Below, in pieces: positions 26,184 to 35,032 of a stretch of DNA of 64,000 bases. The stretch's first letter is position 1; the number at the start of each line of letters is the position of its first letter. Where the stretch lies: assembly GCA_964553045.1 (NCBI GenBank), contig CAZKJG010000016.1, positions 1 to 64,000 on the forward strand, given 5' to 3'. Under the pieces are notes generated by a model. That model did not search any database. It saw only the letters and a program-made list of their open reading frames with translations, and had not been told where the DNA came from. The position numbers and the translations under genes are program-made. Origin of the DNA: JAWLEP01 sp964553045. GTDB lineage: Bacteria; Fermentibacterota; Fermentibacteria; Fermentibacterales; JCC-6.

Positions 26184-27509
26184 TTGAACGAGGTAACGGT
26201 AGTTGGTGCGGGCCTTGCCGGAAGCGAAGCCGCATGGCAGCTGGCCCGAGCCGGCATACCGGTGAGGCTGGTGGAGATGCGCCCTGCGCAACAGACCCCG
26301 GCGCACAGCACCGGGCGTCCGGCCGAGCTGATCTGCTCCAACTCCCTGCGGTCGAAGTCAATGTCCAACGCCGCCGGGGTTCTGAAGGAGGAGCTGCGCC
26401 GCGCCGGCTCGCTGCTCATCGACGTGGCAGACCGCACCTCGGTTCCCGCGGGAATGGCGCTGGCGGTGGACAGGGACCTGTTCTCCAGAGGCGTAAAGCA
26501 GCGTCTGGAGGCGGAACCGCTGATCGAGATCGTAAGGAGGGAGGAGAAGGAGGTGCCGCCTCGGTGCGCGATAGTCGCCACGGGCCCCCTCACCGCCGGA
26601 GCCCTGGCCTCCAGTCTCGTGGAGCTGACCGGCGTGGAGAGTCTCTACTTCTACGACGCCATAGCCCCGGTCGTAGACGAGGAGAGCATCGACCGCTCCA
26701 GGGCCTTCCTTCAGTCCCGGCACGAACCGGTGGGTGAGGGCGACTACCTGAACTGTCCCTTCTACCGGGAGGACTACGAGGCTTTCGTACGCGAGCTCCT
26801 GCAGGCGGAGAAGGTTCCCCTCAAGCGGTTCGAGCGGGAGATACACTTCGCCGGCTGCATGCCGGTGGAGGCCATCGCAGGCCAAGGCCTGGAAACGCTG
26901 GCGCACGGGCCAATGCGCCCGGTCGGCATCAGGGACCCCCGCACCGGCAAGCAGCCGTACGCCGTGGTTCAGCTGCGCATGGAGAACCGGGCCGGCACCG
27001 CCTGGAACATGGTGGGCTTCCAGACAAAGCTCACCTACTCCGAGCAGCGTCGCGTCTTTCGAATGATCCCGGGTCTGGAGGAAACCGAGTTCCTCAGGTA
27101 CGGGTCCATGCACCGCAACACCTTCGTGGACGGGCCGGAGGTCCTGGACGAAAGGTTGAGGCTGAAGAGCAGGCCCGGCGTGCGTCTGGCGGGCCAGATA
27201 ACCGGTGTGGAGGGCTACATCGAGTCCATCGCTTCGGGATTCCTGGCGGCGGCCTTCACCGCTTCGGAGGCTCTGGGGGCGGAACTGGAGCCGCCACCCA
27301 GGGAGACGGCCCTGCGCTCCCTCTTGGCCTACGCCACCCGACCGGGAAAGGGCACCTTCCAGCCCAGCAACATCAACTTCGGCCTCTTTGCTCCCATTGA
27401 GAAGAGGATGCGGAAGCGGGAGCGCAGAAGGGAGTACGGTCGAAGGGCACTGGAGAGCCTGGGCCCCTGGCTGGATTCACTGCACCGCGTGCTGGACCCG
27501 CTCAGCTGA
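26184..27509 (+). CDS. trmFO: Methylenetetrahydrofolate-tRNA-(uracil-5-)-methyltransferase TrmFO
   Basis: A 441-residue flavoenzyme. The FAD-binding start VTVVGAGLAGSEAAWQLA is followed by the family signatures RPAELICSNSLRSKS, GPLTAGALA and the Cys-containing FAGCMPVEAIA. Also present are GIRDPRTGKQPYAVVQLR and ATRPGKGTFQPSNINFGLF. TrmFO uses methylene-THF and reduced FAD to form ribothymidine at U54 of tRNA, a trait common in non-proteobacterial lineages. The start is a TTG at 26184 behind GAGGGGAACCCG. Confidence 0.96.
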   Translation: MNEVTVVGAGLAGSEAAWQLARAGIPVRLVEMRPAQQTPAHSTGRPAELICSNSLRSKSMSNAAGVLKEELRRAGSLLIDVADRTSVPAGMALAVDRDLFSRGVKQRLEAEPLIEIVRREEKEVPPRCAIVATGPLTAGALASSLVELTGVESLYFYDAIAPVVDEESIDRSRAFLQSRHEPVGEGDYLNCPFYREDYEAFVRELLQAEKVPLKRFEREIHFAGCMPVEAIAGQGLETLAHGPMRPVGIRDPRTGKQPYAVVQLRMENRAGTAWNMVGFQTKLTYSEQRRVFRMIPGLEETEFLRYGSMHRNTFVDGPEVLDERLRLKSRPGVRLAGQITGVEGYIESIASGFLAAAFTASEALGAELEPPPRETALRSLLAYATRPGKGTFQPSNINFGLFAPIEKRMRKRERRREYGRRALESLGPWLDSLHRVLDPLS

Positions 27510-28239
27510 GCAGCAGCTTCAGAACGCTTCCCAGAACGGCGACCACCAGCACGGCCTTTATCCACCTCTCTCCCCTGCTGATGTTGAAGACGGTGCCCAT
27601 CCAGCCGCCCAGGGCGTTGCCGGCCGTGAGGACCAGCGCCGGAAGCCAGTAGATCTTGCCCCCCAGGAGGAATACGGCAATTGCGGGAACGGTGTAGATG
27701 CCGACTATCAGAACCTTCAGGCTGTTCGTCCTCACCATGGAGAGTCCGCCGAGGTTGTGGAGCAGCATGATGATCAAGAATCCCACTCCGGCCTGTATGA
27801 CCCCGCCGTATACGCCGACCAGAAAGAATAGGGCCGCGAGGAGCCCCTTTCTGCGAGGGGTCTCGCCGTTGGCCGCGCTGCTGCGCTTCAGCAGTATGGC
27901 CGCCAGCACGGCCAGCATGACGGCCGCCAGCAGGGTGCGCATCTGGGCCTCGTCCATACGGACCGCGATCCCGGCCCCCAGGAGCGCGCCCCCGACCGCA
28001 GGAAGCGCCAGCATCAGCCCGAGCTTGGGCTGGAATAGGCCCGAATGCCGGAATCGGCTAATGGATACGATGTTCTGCCCCAGTATGGCTATTCGGTTGG
28101 TTCCGTTGGCGACCGTCGGCGGAAGGCCGAGGAAGATCAGCGCGGGCAGTGTCAGCAGGGAACCGCCGCCGGCGGAGATGTTAATGAAGCCGGCCAGGCA
28201 GCCGGCTGCCAGGAGCAGCAGGAGTCGCAGAGGCTCCAA
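27502..28239 (-). CDS. TSUP (TauE/SafE) family membrane transporter
   Basis: A 245-residue membrane protein with about eight hydrophobic segments, starting with the TSUP motif AGFINISAGGGSLLTLPALI. GVYGGVIQAGVGFLI is the second inverted repeat. Family members export sulfite, sulfoacetate or related organosulfur anions; no substrate evidence is available here. The TTG start at 28239 follows GGAGGGCAA. It converges with trmFO and the two reading frames overlap by 8 bases at their ends. Confidence 0.88.
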   Translation of the reverse strand: MEPLRLLLLLAAGCLAGFINISAGGGSLLTLPALIFLGLPPTVANGTNRIAILGQNIVSISRFRHSGLFQPKLGLMLALPAVGGALLGAGIAVRMDEAQMRTLLAAVMLAVLAAILLKRSSAANGETPRRKGLLAALFFLVGVYGGVIQAGVGFLIIMLLHNLGGLSMVRTNSLKVLIVGIYTVPAIAVFLLGGKIYWLPALVLTAGNALGGWMGTVFNISRGERWIKAVLVVAVLGSVLKLLLS

Positions 28240-28337
28240 TTGCCCTCCGTGGGCTGGGGTGGCGTCAGCAATCGAATCATCAAGATACCCCTCCCGATGC
28301 CGGGGGACAAGACCCTCCGGGAAGCGGTTGGAGCGGT

Positions 28338-29108
28338 CTAGACGAAGGCGGGGCTTTCGCGGCGGCAGGCGCCCGAGGAGAGCTTTTCGGCCAGGGCGAT
28401 ATCACGCAGCTGTCGCAGAAGGAGCATGGCCCTCTTTCCCCGATACCTTCCGGGCAGTATTCGGTCGATTACCAGCCAGAGACCATCGTTGGAGATTGCT
28501 ACTCTTCCCGGGCCGGTACGGCCGCTGAGGTACTCGCTGTCCAGGCCCATCGGCGAGCTGGTGGTTCGCAGATGACCGTCGACGATCTCGCAGGCGAAGC
28601 AGGGAGGCTGCGAGATGACTCCGGTACGCAACAGCACTCGGCCGTCGTGCAGGATCTGTACGCCGCTGCTGACGTCCCGGTCGTTCCTCCGACCCCGGAG
28701 CACCTGAGAGGAAATGACGTCGCCGGGACCAACCGCACTGGCAGCGGGAAGGCCGAGTCTCTGCTCGCCGTGGAGCTTCAGGCCGGCCTCGGCCAGGGTT
28801 CTGCCCGAAGGGAACCTCCTGTCGTCCAGCCGCCCCCTGTAGCCGCGAAGCGTAGAGGTCATCAGAAAGGCGACGGAACCGGTTCCGTCGCGGCCCACGG
28901 CGAACGGGTCCCAGACCATCAGCCCGGCCGTGACAGCTGCCAGGAGGCTACGCAGCCACCGCGACCAGCCGGACCCTCCGGTCTCGAGGATGCAACGCAG
29001 CTCCGCCGAAGGGCGGCAGGGCTCCGTTGCCGCAGCGGTCGGGATGCTCAGCTCTTCCAGCGCCTTCGAGATTTCTCGAATGGTTCCCCCGCTCACCGGC
29101 CAGACCAT
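28338..29108 (-). CDS. Hypothetical protein with one membrane segment
   Basis: A 256-residue protein with strong ribosome site GGAAAGGAGGAG before the ATG. Residues 1-45 look cytosolic, a single hydrophobic helix (RSLLAAVTAGLMVW) spans about 53-66, and the rest is a beta-rich soluble part (GVQILHDGRVLLRTGVI, GRVAISNDGLWLVIDRIL) that would be extracytoplasmic. I do not recognise the family. The layout resembles sigma-factor/anti-sigma-like or envelope-anchored proteins, but no defining motif is seen. Confidence 0.6.
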   Translation of the reverse strand: MVWPVSGGTIREISKALEELSIPTAAATEPCRPSAELRCILETGGSGWSRWLRSLLAAVTAGLMVWDPFAVGRDGTGSVAFLMTSTLRGYRGRLDDRRFPSGRTLAEAGLKLHGEQRLGLPAASAVGPGDVISSQVLRGRRNDRDVSSGVQILHDGRVLLRTGVISQPPCFACEIVDGHLRTTSSPMGLDSEYLSGRTGPGRVAISNDGLWLVIDRILPGRYRGKRAMLLLRQLRDIALAEKLSSGACRRESPAFV

Positions 29109-29247
29109 CGGCTCCTCCTTTCCCCCCTCGACCGCTTCGCATGCAGACTGGTCCGCCGCTGTTAAACCCCTATTAAGGAAGGTTTAAGTTCTCGATTGGG
29201 GGTGGCCGGGGCGACGGCCGGCTTGCATCTTCGGTTCGGAGGTGGAC

Positions 29248-29700
29248 ATGGGCTGGCTTCGATACGCCCTTCCGGGACTGCTGGCACTGGTGGCCGTACT
29301 GGTGACCCTGTCGCTTCTGAAGAGAAGGGCCTTGGAGGATCTCAGACGGAGGCTGGCCGGCCGGACGATCGTGCGAATAGACCGCAGGGCCAATTTCTTC
29401 GGCGTCGAGTCGAAGGGTCAGGCGCAGCTGCGCGGCAACGGGGTTCTGGTGCTTACGTCCGGCCAGCTCGTCTTCGAGATGCTTCTGCCCAGAAGGGAGA
29501 TGGTCATGGACCTTTCCAGGGTCAGGCGTCTGGCCAGTGTGAGAAGCCATCTTCACAAGTCGGTGATGAGGCCGCTGCTTCGCGTGGAGTTCGATGACGG
29601 CGCCGGGGGAACGGATGCCGTGGCATGGTATGTGCGCGATGTTGACGAATGGATCACCGCGATAGCGGCGCTGTGCGAATGCGAGGTGGAGGGCGCATAA
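29248..29700 (+). CDS. Hypothetical membrane-anchored PH-like protein
   Basis: A 150-residue protein with an N-terminal membrane helix (RYALPGLLALVAVLVTLSLL). A basic stretch (KRRALEDLRRRLAGR) and beta strands (GQAQLRGNGVLVLTSGQLVF, PLLRVEFDDG) follow, then a C-terminal helix (VDEWITAIAAL). The strand pattern ending in one helix resembles a pleckstrin-homology-like fold. Function unknown. The ATG at 29248 follows GGAGGTGGAC. It is divergent from the gene at 28338-29108. Confidence 0.65.
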   Translation: MGWLRYALPGLLALVAVLVTLSLLKRRALEDLRRRLAGRTIVRIDRRANFFGVESKGQAQLRGNGVLVLTSGQLVFEMLLPRREMVMDLSRVRRLASVRSHLHKSVMRPLLRVEFDDGAGGTDAVAWYVRDVDEWITAIAALCECEVEGA

Positions 29701-29755
29701 GCCTCCGACCTTCCGCCATCCTCCTCCTCCGGGCGGAAGGTGGGGCCAGGCCGTG

Positions 29756-30229
29756 CTAGGCCCCTGCGGCCTGCGCCTTCGAGTCGTCCGGGCTCTCGTC
29801 GATCAGGCCCATCTTCTCCAGTCTGGCGAGTATGGCCTGATCGGTTCTGCCCAGGACCCTGCCTATGGCCTCTACCTCACTGCCGTTCTCGAAACGGGAC
29901 CGAAGTGTCTCCTCGTCCTCTTCGGTCCAGCGTGAGAAGGCGCGGGGATGCTCTTTGCGCAGGGTGTCTCCCGGGAGGTCGCCCCGGTCCTCGATGGCCC
30001 TGAGAGCCTCTTCTCCGGCGCGGTCCACCTGTTCCAGCAGACCGCTGATGTCCTCCTCGAAGACCATCACCCGGGACTGCTCGAAGCCCTGGTCGCCCCG
30101 GCGGCGCGACTCGGTGAGCACCATGTAGAAGCGGCCGTTGACCGCCTGGCGCACGTCGATGAAGTAGCAGACCTTACCCGAGGTATGCCTTCCGGAGTGG
30201 ACCGTGGTGCGTGAAGCGTTGCTCTGCAT
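29756..30229 (-). CDS. PUR-domain nucleic-acid-binding protein (DUF3276-like) with C-terminal SANT/Myb-like helix bundle
   Basis: A 157-residue protein. Residues 15-75 (GKVCYFIDVRQAVNGRFYMV, LTESRRR..., SRVMVFEEDISGLLEQVD) match the PUR repeat of the bacterial Pur-alpha family, which binds single-stranded DNA or RNA. After a proline/acid linker the C-terminus has SRWTEEDEETLRSRFENG, then EVEAIGRVLGRTDQAILARL, the W.EEDE...L...A..LGRT..AI..RL pattern of a Myb/SANT-like domain. The ATG at 30229 follows GGAGGAAGGTT. A consensus promoter lies upstream. Confidence 0.82.
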   Translation of the reverse strand: MQSNASRTTVHSGRHTSGKVCYFIDVRQAVNGRFYMVLTESRRRGDQGFEQSRVMVFEEDISGLLEQVDRAGEEALRAIEDRGDLPGDTLRKEHPRAFSRWTEEDEETLRSRFENGSEVEAIGRVLGRTDQAILARLEKMGLIDESPDDSKAQAAGA

Positions 30230-30269
30230 AACCTTCCTCCTTTCACTGAACACCAGTTCACCTACTCCT

Positions 30270-30298
30270 ATTGTACCCGGGAATCCGAACCTTTTCAA
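30270..30298 (-). promoter_or_regulatory. Sigma-70 promoter of the PUR-domain gene
   Basis: Read on the minus strand: -35 TTGAAA (30298-30293), 17-base spacer, -10 TACAAT (30275-30270), about 40 bases upstream of the ATG at 30229. Both hexamers differ from consensus by one base. Confidence 0.75.
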
Positions 30299-30496
30299 GG
30301 GGGGAACAAAAAGTGACGGGCAGGTATATATACATCGGGTGAGATGATTGACGGTCTGCCCAAAACAGGGTGAACGATTCGAATCATCTGCCTGTCCCCC
30401 CTCTTCCCTCCAGAGGGGGGACCCCTCCGGGGAGGGGCGCCGCCTCCTTACCGGCAGCCGACCCCTGCGGAAAGGGCGTCCCTCCCCACTTCCTGA

Positions 30497-30526
30497 GAAG
30501 AGGCCGCCGGCATCGGCGGCCTCTTC
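30497..30526. terminator. Perfect 13-bp hairpin, terminator-like in both directions
   Basis: GAAGAGGCCGCCG at 30497-30509 pairs with CGGCGGCCTCTTC at 30514-30526 around a GCAT tetraloop. It is followed by a weak T-rich run only (CAGTT on plus, TCAGG on minus). Confidence 0.5.
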
Positions 30527-30549
30527 AGTTCAGTACCGTACCGATGGAG

Positions 30550-30583
30550 AAAGGGCCGGGTCTCCCCGGGGAGGCCCGGCCCC
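30550..30583 (-). terminator. Terminator of the M28 peptidase gene
   Basis: GGGCCGGG (30553-30560) pairs with CCCGGCCC (30575-30582), and the inner CTCCCC/GGGGAG extends the stem. On the minus strand it is followed by TTTCTCC. It begins 20 bases after the M28 stop codon. Confidence 0.75.
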
Positions 30584-30601
30584 GCTACGTGTGTGCCGGT
30601 C

Positions 30602-32173
30602 CTACCTGGTGACCACCAGCTTCGCGGTTGCCGTGCTGCCTCCGTCGATGACGCGCAGCAGGTGCACGCCCACCGGCAGCCTTCGGGCACCCATGGAGAA
30701 GGCGGCGGCGCCCTCCGCATCTACGTCCCGGCGAAGAAGGCACCGGCCGGAGAGGTCGTAGACCTCCACCACTGCCGGGCCGCCCAGGTTCCGTGAGAGG
30801 CTGACGGTTACCGATTCCGAGGCAGGATTGGGCGCCAGGCCCACGGTGAGCCCGCTGCCGGCGGTCTCCGCAAACCCGTCCCCCGAGACTCCCTGTCCCA
30901 CCGGCTCCGCCAGGTACGCCACCGTGGCGATGGCGCCCTTTATGCAGTTGGTGCCGAAGGGGAAGTACTCCAGGTAGTTGTCGAGTATGTCGGATGTCTG
31001 GTGGTAATAGGGGTTGCCGTAAACATCGACCTCGATATTCAGAAGCGCGGAATACCCCTCGTCCCAGAAGGAGGAGTGATCACTGTAGGTCATGCCCGGG
31101 TTGTGGTCGACGTTTTTTTCCAGGACGGGCACGTACGTGTCGGTGATGGCGTCCATCGCCAGGGCAAGTCCCGTGGACTGGGTATCGTAGACCACCCACA
31201 GCTGGTCGCTTCCGGTGGGGCCGTAGTAGAGCATGTCCATGTTCACCACGCCCAGAATATCGTCTCCGGCCGCGGAGGCCTGCTCGGCGTAGTAGTCGCT
31301 GCCGTACAGCCCCTGCTCCTCCCCGCCGAAGGCCAGGTAGCGGACCGTGTACTTGAAGTCGTACCCGGACATCACCCGTGCTGCCTCCAGGACTCCGGTG
31401 GAGCCGCTTCCATTGTCGTCGGCGCCGGGGGCGTCCGTATTGGGGTAGGGCGATGTGGAGTCAAGGTGTCCGCAGATTATGTAGATCTGGGTGGAATCCT
31501 CCGTCCCGGGCTGCTCGGCTATCACGTTCTGGCAGTCGTAGCTGCCCATGGAGAAGGTCTGCTGCTCCGCCGCCAGCCCGTAGGCCTCGAACCTCGACTC
31601 CATCCAGTTGCAGGCGCTGTCGTAGTTGTCGGTGCTGGAGTACCTGGTCTGGTAGTCCTGCAGGTGCTGGGTAACGGCCAGTATGCTGTCCTCCGACACG
31701 GCATCGACTATGTCCGCCACCTCGTCGTCGTAGCCCCTGTCCGTGAGGGGTATGGTCGACGGGGCGGAGATGTGCCTCTCCTCCAGCGGCCCGATGAAAT
31801 GCACGCCCTCCATCATCGGCGGAGTGGCGGCGTCGGGGACGTCGATACGGACGATAGCGGTCCGGCCCCTGTGAAGGACGATCTCGCCCAGCGTCCGAAG
31901 GCCTTCTATGCCGGATTCGTCGCGAAGGGTGGCCAGACGGTATGCCCCCAGCTCTCCGGCGGGGTCGTCCAGAACCTCCGTCCTCTCGGCCGGAAGAACG
32001 TCCGGGTCTCCCAGAAGCACCACGAAATCGGTTCCAACGTGAACAACCATGGCTCCGCCCGCCCATTCACTTCCAGTAAGTGCGCGGGTGTCGCAGTCGA
32101 GGCTGAAAAGCGCGTCTGCGGATACGGCGAATACCGCTCCCAGCAGGAGCAGCACGGCAAGATGCTTGATCAT
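30602..32173 (-). CDS. Secreted M28-family aminopeptidase with sorting domain
   Basis: A 523-residue zinc peptidase. The signal peptide is LAVLLLLGAVFAVSADA. Both zinc ions have their ligands: His in IICGHLDST, bridging Asp in GADDNGSGST, the base Glu-Glu in FGGEEQGLYG, Asp in VNMDMLYY and the last His in YYHQTSD. A pro-region of about 150 residues precedes the catalytic domain. The C-terminal 85 residues (LAPNPASESVTVSL, VYDLSGRCLLRR, LPVGVHLLRVI) are the FlgD-like sorting domain. It probably trims extracellular peptides at the cell surface. Confidence 0.93.
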   Translation of the reverse strand: MIKHLAVLLLLGAVFAVSADALFSLDCDTRALTGSEWAGGAMVVHVGTDFVVLLGDPDVLPAERTEVLDDPAGELGAYRLATLRDESGIEGLRTLGEIVLHRGRTAIVRIDVPDAATPPMMEGVHFIGPLEERHISAPSTIPLTDRGYDDEVADIVDAVSEDSILAVTQHLQDYQTRYSSTDNYDSACNWMESRFEAYGLAAEQQTFSMGSYDCQNVIAEQPGTEDSTQIYIICGHLDSTSPYPNTDAPGADDNGSGSTGVLEAARVMSGYDFKYTVRYLAFGGEEQGLYGSDYYAEQASAAGDDILGVVNMDMLYYGPTGSDQLWVVYDTQSTGLALAMDAITDTYVPVLEKNVDHNPGMTYSDHSSFWDEGYSALLNIEVDVYGNPYYHQTSDILDNYLEYFPFGTNCIKGAIATVAYLAEPVGQGVSGDGFAETAGSGLTVGLAPNPASESVTVSLSRNLGGPAVVEVYDLSGRCLLRRDVDAEGAAAFSMGARRLPVGVHLLRVIDGGSTATAKLVVTR

Positions 32174-32297
32174 CGTTTCCCCCAGGCAGGTTTGCTGCGG
32201 CCCACTTCTTCACACTCAATTACTACTGAATGCCCCACAAGATGTCTATGAATTACAACCGCCCCGCGTGAAAGCGGTTCCGCTCCAACGGCCCGAC

Positions 32298-33110
32298 CTA
32301 GAGGAGGATCGGTCTCACCCCGCCGGCGAACCTGTTCAGCAGCATCAGGCAGAAGAGCAGCATCGGCAGGGACGCATAGCGCACGAACAGCCTCTCCGTC
32401 TCCCTGCGCGGCCGGACGTCCCATCTTCTCATAAGGGGCCGGAGGACGGAGGCGAGAAGCAGGAAGAAGAGGGCAAGGTCGAAGATCCTGCCGCCGCTGG
32501 CCGCCAGCCGGAACGCGAAGCGCATCTGCGCTTCCCGGCCCATGGTCCACAGCACCAGTCTCTCGGCCAGCAGCGTGACCGATGCGAAGCGCCATACGCA
32601 GAATGCCATTACGAGGAGGAATAGCCTTACCGGCCAACTCCTCCTTCCGGATATGCCCATGAGGAAGCCGCACAGCTGGGTGAACAGGGCGAAGCCCCAG
32701 AGGTAGAGTATTCCCGCCCGCCACCTGATTAGGATCATGCCCAGGGCCGACCCCTGATTCATTCGCAGCGCGTTGAGGATCATGCCGGCGGCCAGGAGTG
32801 GCAGCAGCGCCGCGGCCCGGGGTATCACCTTTGCCGCCAGGAGCTTCCATCGTCCGGTTGGCAGCGAGAGCAGGTACTCCGTCGCACCGTCCCTCTCCTC
32901 CCGGTCGAACATGTTGTAGGCCAGGGAGGCGGCGGAGACCAGAATGAACAGATCCATTCCGTTGGACAGGTACTCCATCAGGGTTACTCCAGACCTGTAC
33001 AGGCTGTTGTCCAAGAGGTAGAGCGCCGGTACCAGCGTGAAGAGCATGAGAATCCAGGACAGCTGCCGCAGGGTTTCGGTTGTCTCGGCCTTCAGGATCG
33101 CAGTCTGCAT
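32298..33110 (-). CDS. ABC-2-type transporter permease (first of two)
   Basis: A 270-residue membrane protein with about six hydrophobic segments. The motif YNMFDREERDGATEYLLSLP is typical of ABC-2 permeases (F..ER..G..E.LL.LP). A near copy is present in the neighbouring gene at 33125. GGGAGTCCG precedes the ATG. It is the last gene of the four-gene GntR-ABC operon, and the two permeases probably form a heterodimer. Confidence 0.8.
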   Translation of the reverse strand: MQTAILKAETTETLRQLSWILMLFTLVPALYLLDNSLYRSGVTLMEYLSNGMDLFILVSAASLAYNMFDREERDGATEYLLSLPTGRWKLLAAKVIPRAAALLPLLAAGMILNALRMNQGSALGMILIRWRAGILYLWGFALFTQLCGFLMGISGRRSWPVRLFLLVMAFCVWRFASVTLLAERLVLWTMGREAQMRFAFRLAASGGRIFDLALFFLLLASVLRPLMRRWDVRPRRETERLFVRYASLPMLLFCLMLLNRFAGGVRPILL

Positions 33111-33124
33111 CGGACTCCCTTCTT

Positions 33125-33823
33125 TCATCCCGCAAGTGCCGTCGCCGCGGGCCAGGCTAGCACTGCCATGGGTACGAGTGCCAGTTTGGTGAACTCGCGC
33201 TCTCTCTGGGCAACGGGTCGCAGATCCCAGCTTCTCATTGCCCACAGCACCAGCATCAGCAGGACAACAGATGGCGGAAGCAGCTTCAGCGGATCGGAGG
33301 TAGCGAAGAGAGGGAGGGGCTGGAAGAAGCGCGCGGGCGTCGCCGCCAGCACGAATACGCTGGCTCCCATTGCCAGGACCATCAGCCTCGAAGCCCAACG
33401 GCCTCCCCCCATGGTTCCAAGTAGGAAGCCGCTTACCAGGATGAAGCCCAGGAAAACCAGCAGTCCGGCGGTGTCGTAGAACCAGAGGCCTCCCTTCGCC
33501 GCAGTCGTTCCCACCAGGTACAGGACCAGGAGAACGCCCAGGCGGGGCAGGGATTTCGCAAACAGAATCCGGGCCGGACTCACCGGAAGGCCGAGCAGGT
33601 ACTCCTCCGCTCCGTCCGACCGCTCCGCGGAGAACATCCTCCAGGACGAGACGCCAGCGGCGATGAGCCAGAGAATGGCGAATCCGCCCGTCATATACTC
33701 GACCAGGCCGGTTCCGGTTTGCAGCGCTTCGTGGTCGACGGCATGCACGACAGGCATCAGCGCGAGAAGGGCCATGACAGTACCGGCCTCCCCCAGCGCC
33801 CTCATGGTCTCCCTACGAAGCAT
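33125..33823 (-). CDS. ABC-2-type transporter permease (second of two)
   Basis: A 232-residue membrane protein related to its downstream neighbour: RMFSAERSDGAEEYLLGLP aligns with that protein's MFDREERDGATEYLLSLP. It has about six membrane segments. The ATG at 33823 lies inside the end of the ATP-binding gene (11-base overlap), with GGGGAACGAG as ribosome site, so translation is coupled. Confidence 0.8.
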   Translation of the reverse strand: MLRRETMRALGEAGTVMALLALMPVVHAVDHEALQTGTGLVEYMTGGFAILWLIAAGVSSWRMFSAERSDGAEEYLLGLPVSPARILFAKSLPRLGVLLVLYLVGTTAAKGGLWFYDTAGLLVFLGFILVSGFLLGTMGGGRWASRLMVLAMGASVFVLAATPARFFQPLPLFATSDPLKLLPPSVVLLMLVLWAMRSWDLRPVAQREREFTKLALVPMAVLAWPAATALAG

Positions 33824-34655
33824 CGTACTCGTTCCCCATGAAGGCGGTGAGTATCTCGCTGAGATCCATGCCCTGCACGGATCCCGGCGGTGGCTCGGCA
33901 TCCCCGGGACGGTAGGGGTAGACGACGTGCCTGCGCTCTCCGAGGATCGTTTGGGTTCCAAGGATGGGGCAGTCCGGTGTAAGGCCCTCGGCGGCGACGC
34001 TCCTGGTACAGGCCTTGAGATCCTGAACGCGCTCATCCAGACGGACGCTCTCATGCCCCAGGAAGATCACCCGGTCCACTATGTTCTCTATCTCGTGGAA
34101 GTTCAGATTCACCATCAGAATTGCCGGTCTGCAGCGGTCCATCACGCCTATCAGCTTCTCGAAGACCAGTCCCCGCAGGAAGGGGTCGACTGCGTGCAGC
34201 ACCTCGTCGATAAGCGCCAGCCGTGGCTTAGTGGAGAGCACGATGGACAGCTGCACCAGAACCCGCTGGCCCACCGACAGGTCGCTTATCCTGTCGGAGG
34301 TCTCCACACCCGCGCTCCTGGCCAGAGACATGTCGGCAGCAGCCGTTCCGAATATCCCGGCATGGAAGTCCGCGGCCTGCTGCACCGTCATGCTCTCGTA
34401 GATGCTCAGGCTCTCCGGCAGGTAGGCGATACTGCGTCTGGGATCGCTGCCAGGGGGGAGACCGTGGTCTACGCTTCCCGACCCGGGCCTCAGAACCCCG
34501 GCCAGCAGCCGGAGCAGAGTGCTCTTGCCGGTCCCGTTGGGGCCGGTGAGCATTACCGTCTCCCCGGCGTCTATGCGGATGCTCAGGTTGTCCAGGATTC
34601 TGTTCGATCCGTAGGAGAATCCGATATCATTGGTCGCGATCATCGTCTGCTTCAC
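33813..34655 (-). CDS. ABC transporter ATP-binding protein
   Basis: A 280-residue nucleotide-binding subunit: Walker A GPNGTGKST, Q-loop region YLPESLSIYESM, signature LSVGQRVLVQL, and Walker B LALIDEVLHAVDP. The switch region reads MVNLNFHEIEN. The signature is slightly unusual (LSVGQ). GTG start at 34655 behind GGAGCTGAAAG. It overlaps the GntR gene by 29 bases. With the two permeases it should form an exporter of the YtrB type. Confidence 0.9.
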   Translation of the reverse strand: MKQTMIATNDIGFSYGSNRILDNLSIRIDAGETVMLTGPNGTGKSTLLRLLAGVLRPGSGSVDHGLPPGSDPRRSIAYLPESLSIYESMTVQQAADFHAGIFGTAAADMSLARSAGVETSDRISDLSVGQRVLVQLSIVLSTKPRLALIDEVLHAVDPFLRGLVFEKLIGVMDRCRPAILMVNLNFHEIENIVDRVIFLGHESVRLDERVQDLKACTRSVAAEGLTPDCPILGTQTILGERRHVVYPYRPGDAEPPPGSVQGMDLSEILTAFMGNEYDAS

Positions 34656-35016
34656 CTTTCAGCTCCATGGAGACGGCGTTCAGGATCCTGTCGGAGTCGG
34701 CGCCCAGGGAAGCGGCCCGGGAAACGTATTCCCGCGCCAACCTGTGCAGGATTGTCTTCCGCCTGTCCTCCAGGCCTTTGGGAGGGTCGGACACGAATAC
34801 TCCGAGGCCCCTGCGCGCCCTGACGACTCCGTCGTCCTCCAGCTGCCGGTAGGCCCTGGCGACCGTGTTCGGATTCAGCTTCAGCGAGGCCGCCAGCTCC
34901 CTGATGGACGGAAGCTTGTCACCGGGCTGCAGACGCCCGGAGACTACCCGCATGATGATGCCCCGCCGGAGCTGCTCGTACACCGGAACCGCCGACCTGG
35001 AATCGATCTTCAGCAA
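34627..35016 (-). CDS. GntR-family regulator, YtrA subfamily
   Basis: A 129-residue repressor-type protein. The winged helix-turn-helix shows SAVPVYEQLRRGIIMRVVSG, GDKLPSIRELAASLKLNPNT and VARAYRQLEDDGVV. A short C-terminal dimerisation helix replaces the usual effector domain, as in YtrA. The TTG start at 35016 follows AAGGGAGATGA. It heads the ABC operon. The palindrome at 35033-35052 overlapping its own promoter is the likely operator, so autoregulation is expected. Confidence 0.9.
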   Translation of the reverse strand: MLKIDSRSAVPVYEQLRRGIIMRVVSGRLQPGDKLPSIRELAASLKLNPNTVARAYRQLEDDGVVRARRGLGVFVSDPPKGLEDRRKTILHRLAREYVSRAASLGADSDRILNAVSMELKGEADDDRDQ

Positions 35017-35032
35017 ATCATCTCCCTTCAAC

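Larger units (their letters stand above)
30230..30601. other. Intergenic region with promoter and two strong hairpins
   Basis: About 370 bases between two minus-strand genes. It holds the promoter of the PUR gene (30270-30298), GC-rich inverted repeats near 30405-30440, a 13-bp hairpin at 30497-30526 and the M28 terminator at 30550-30583. No gene is seen. Confidence 0.6.
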
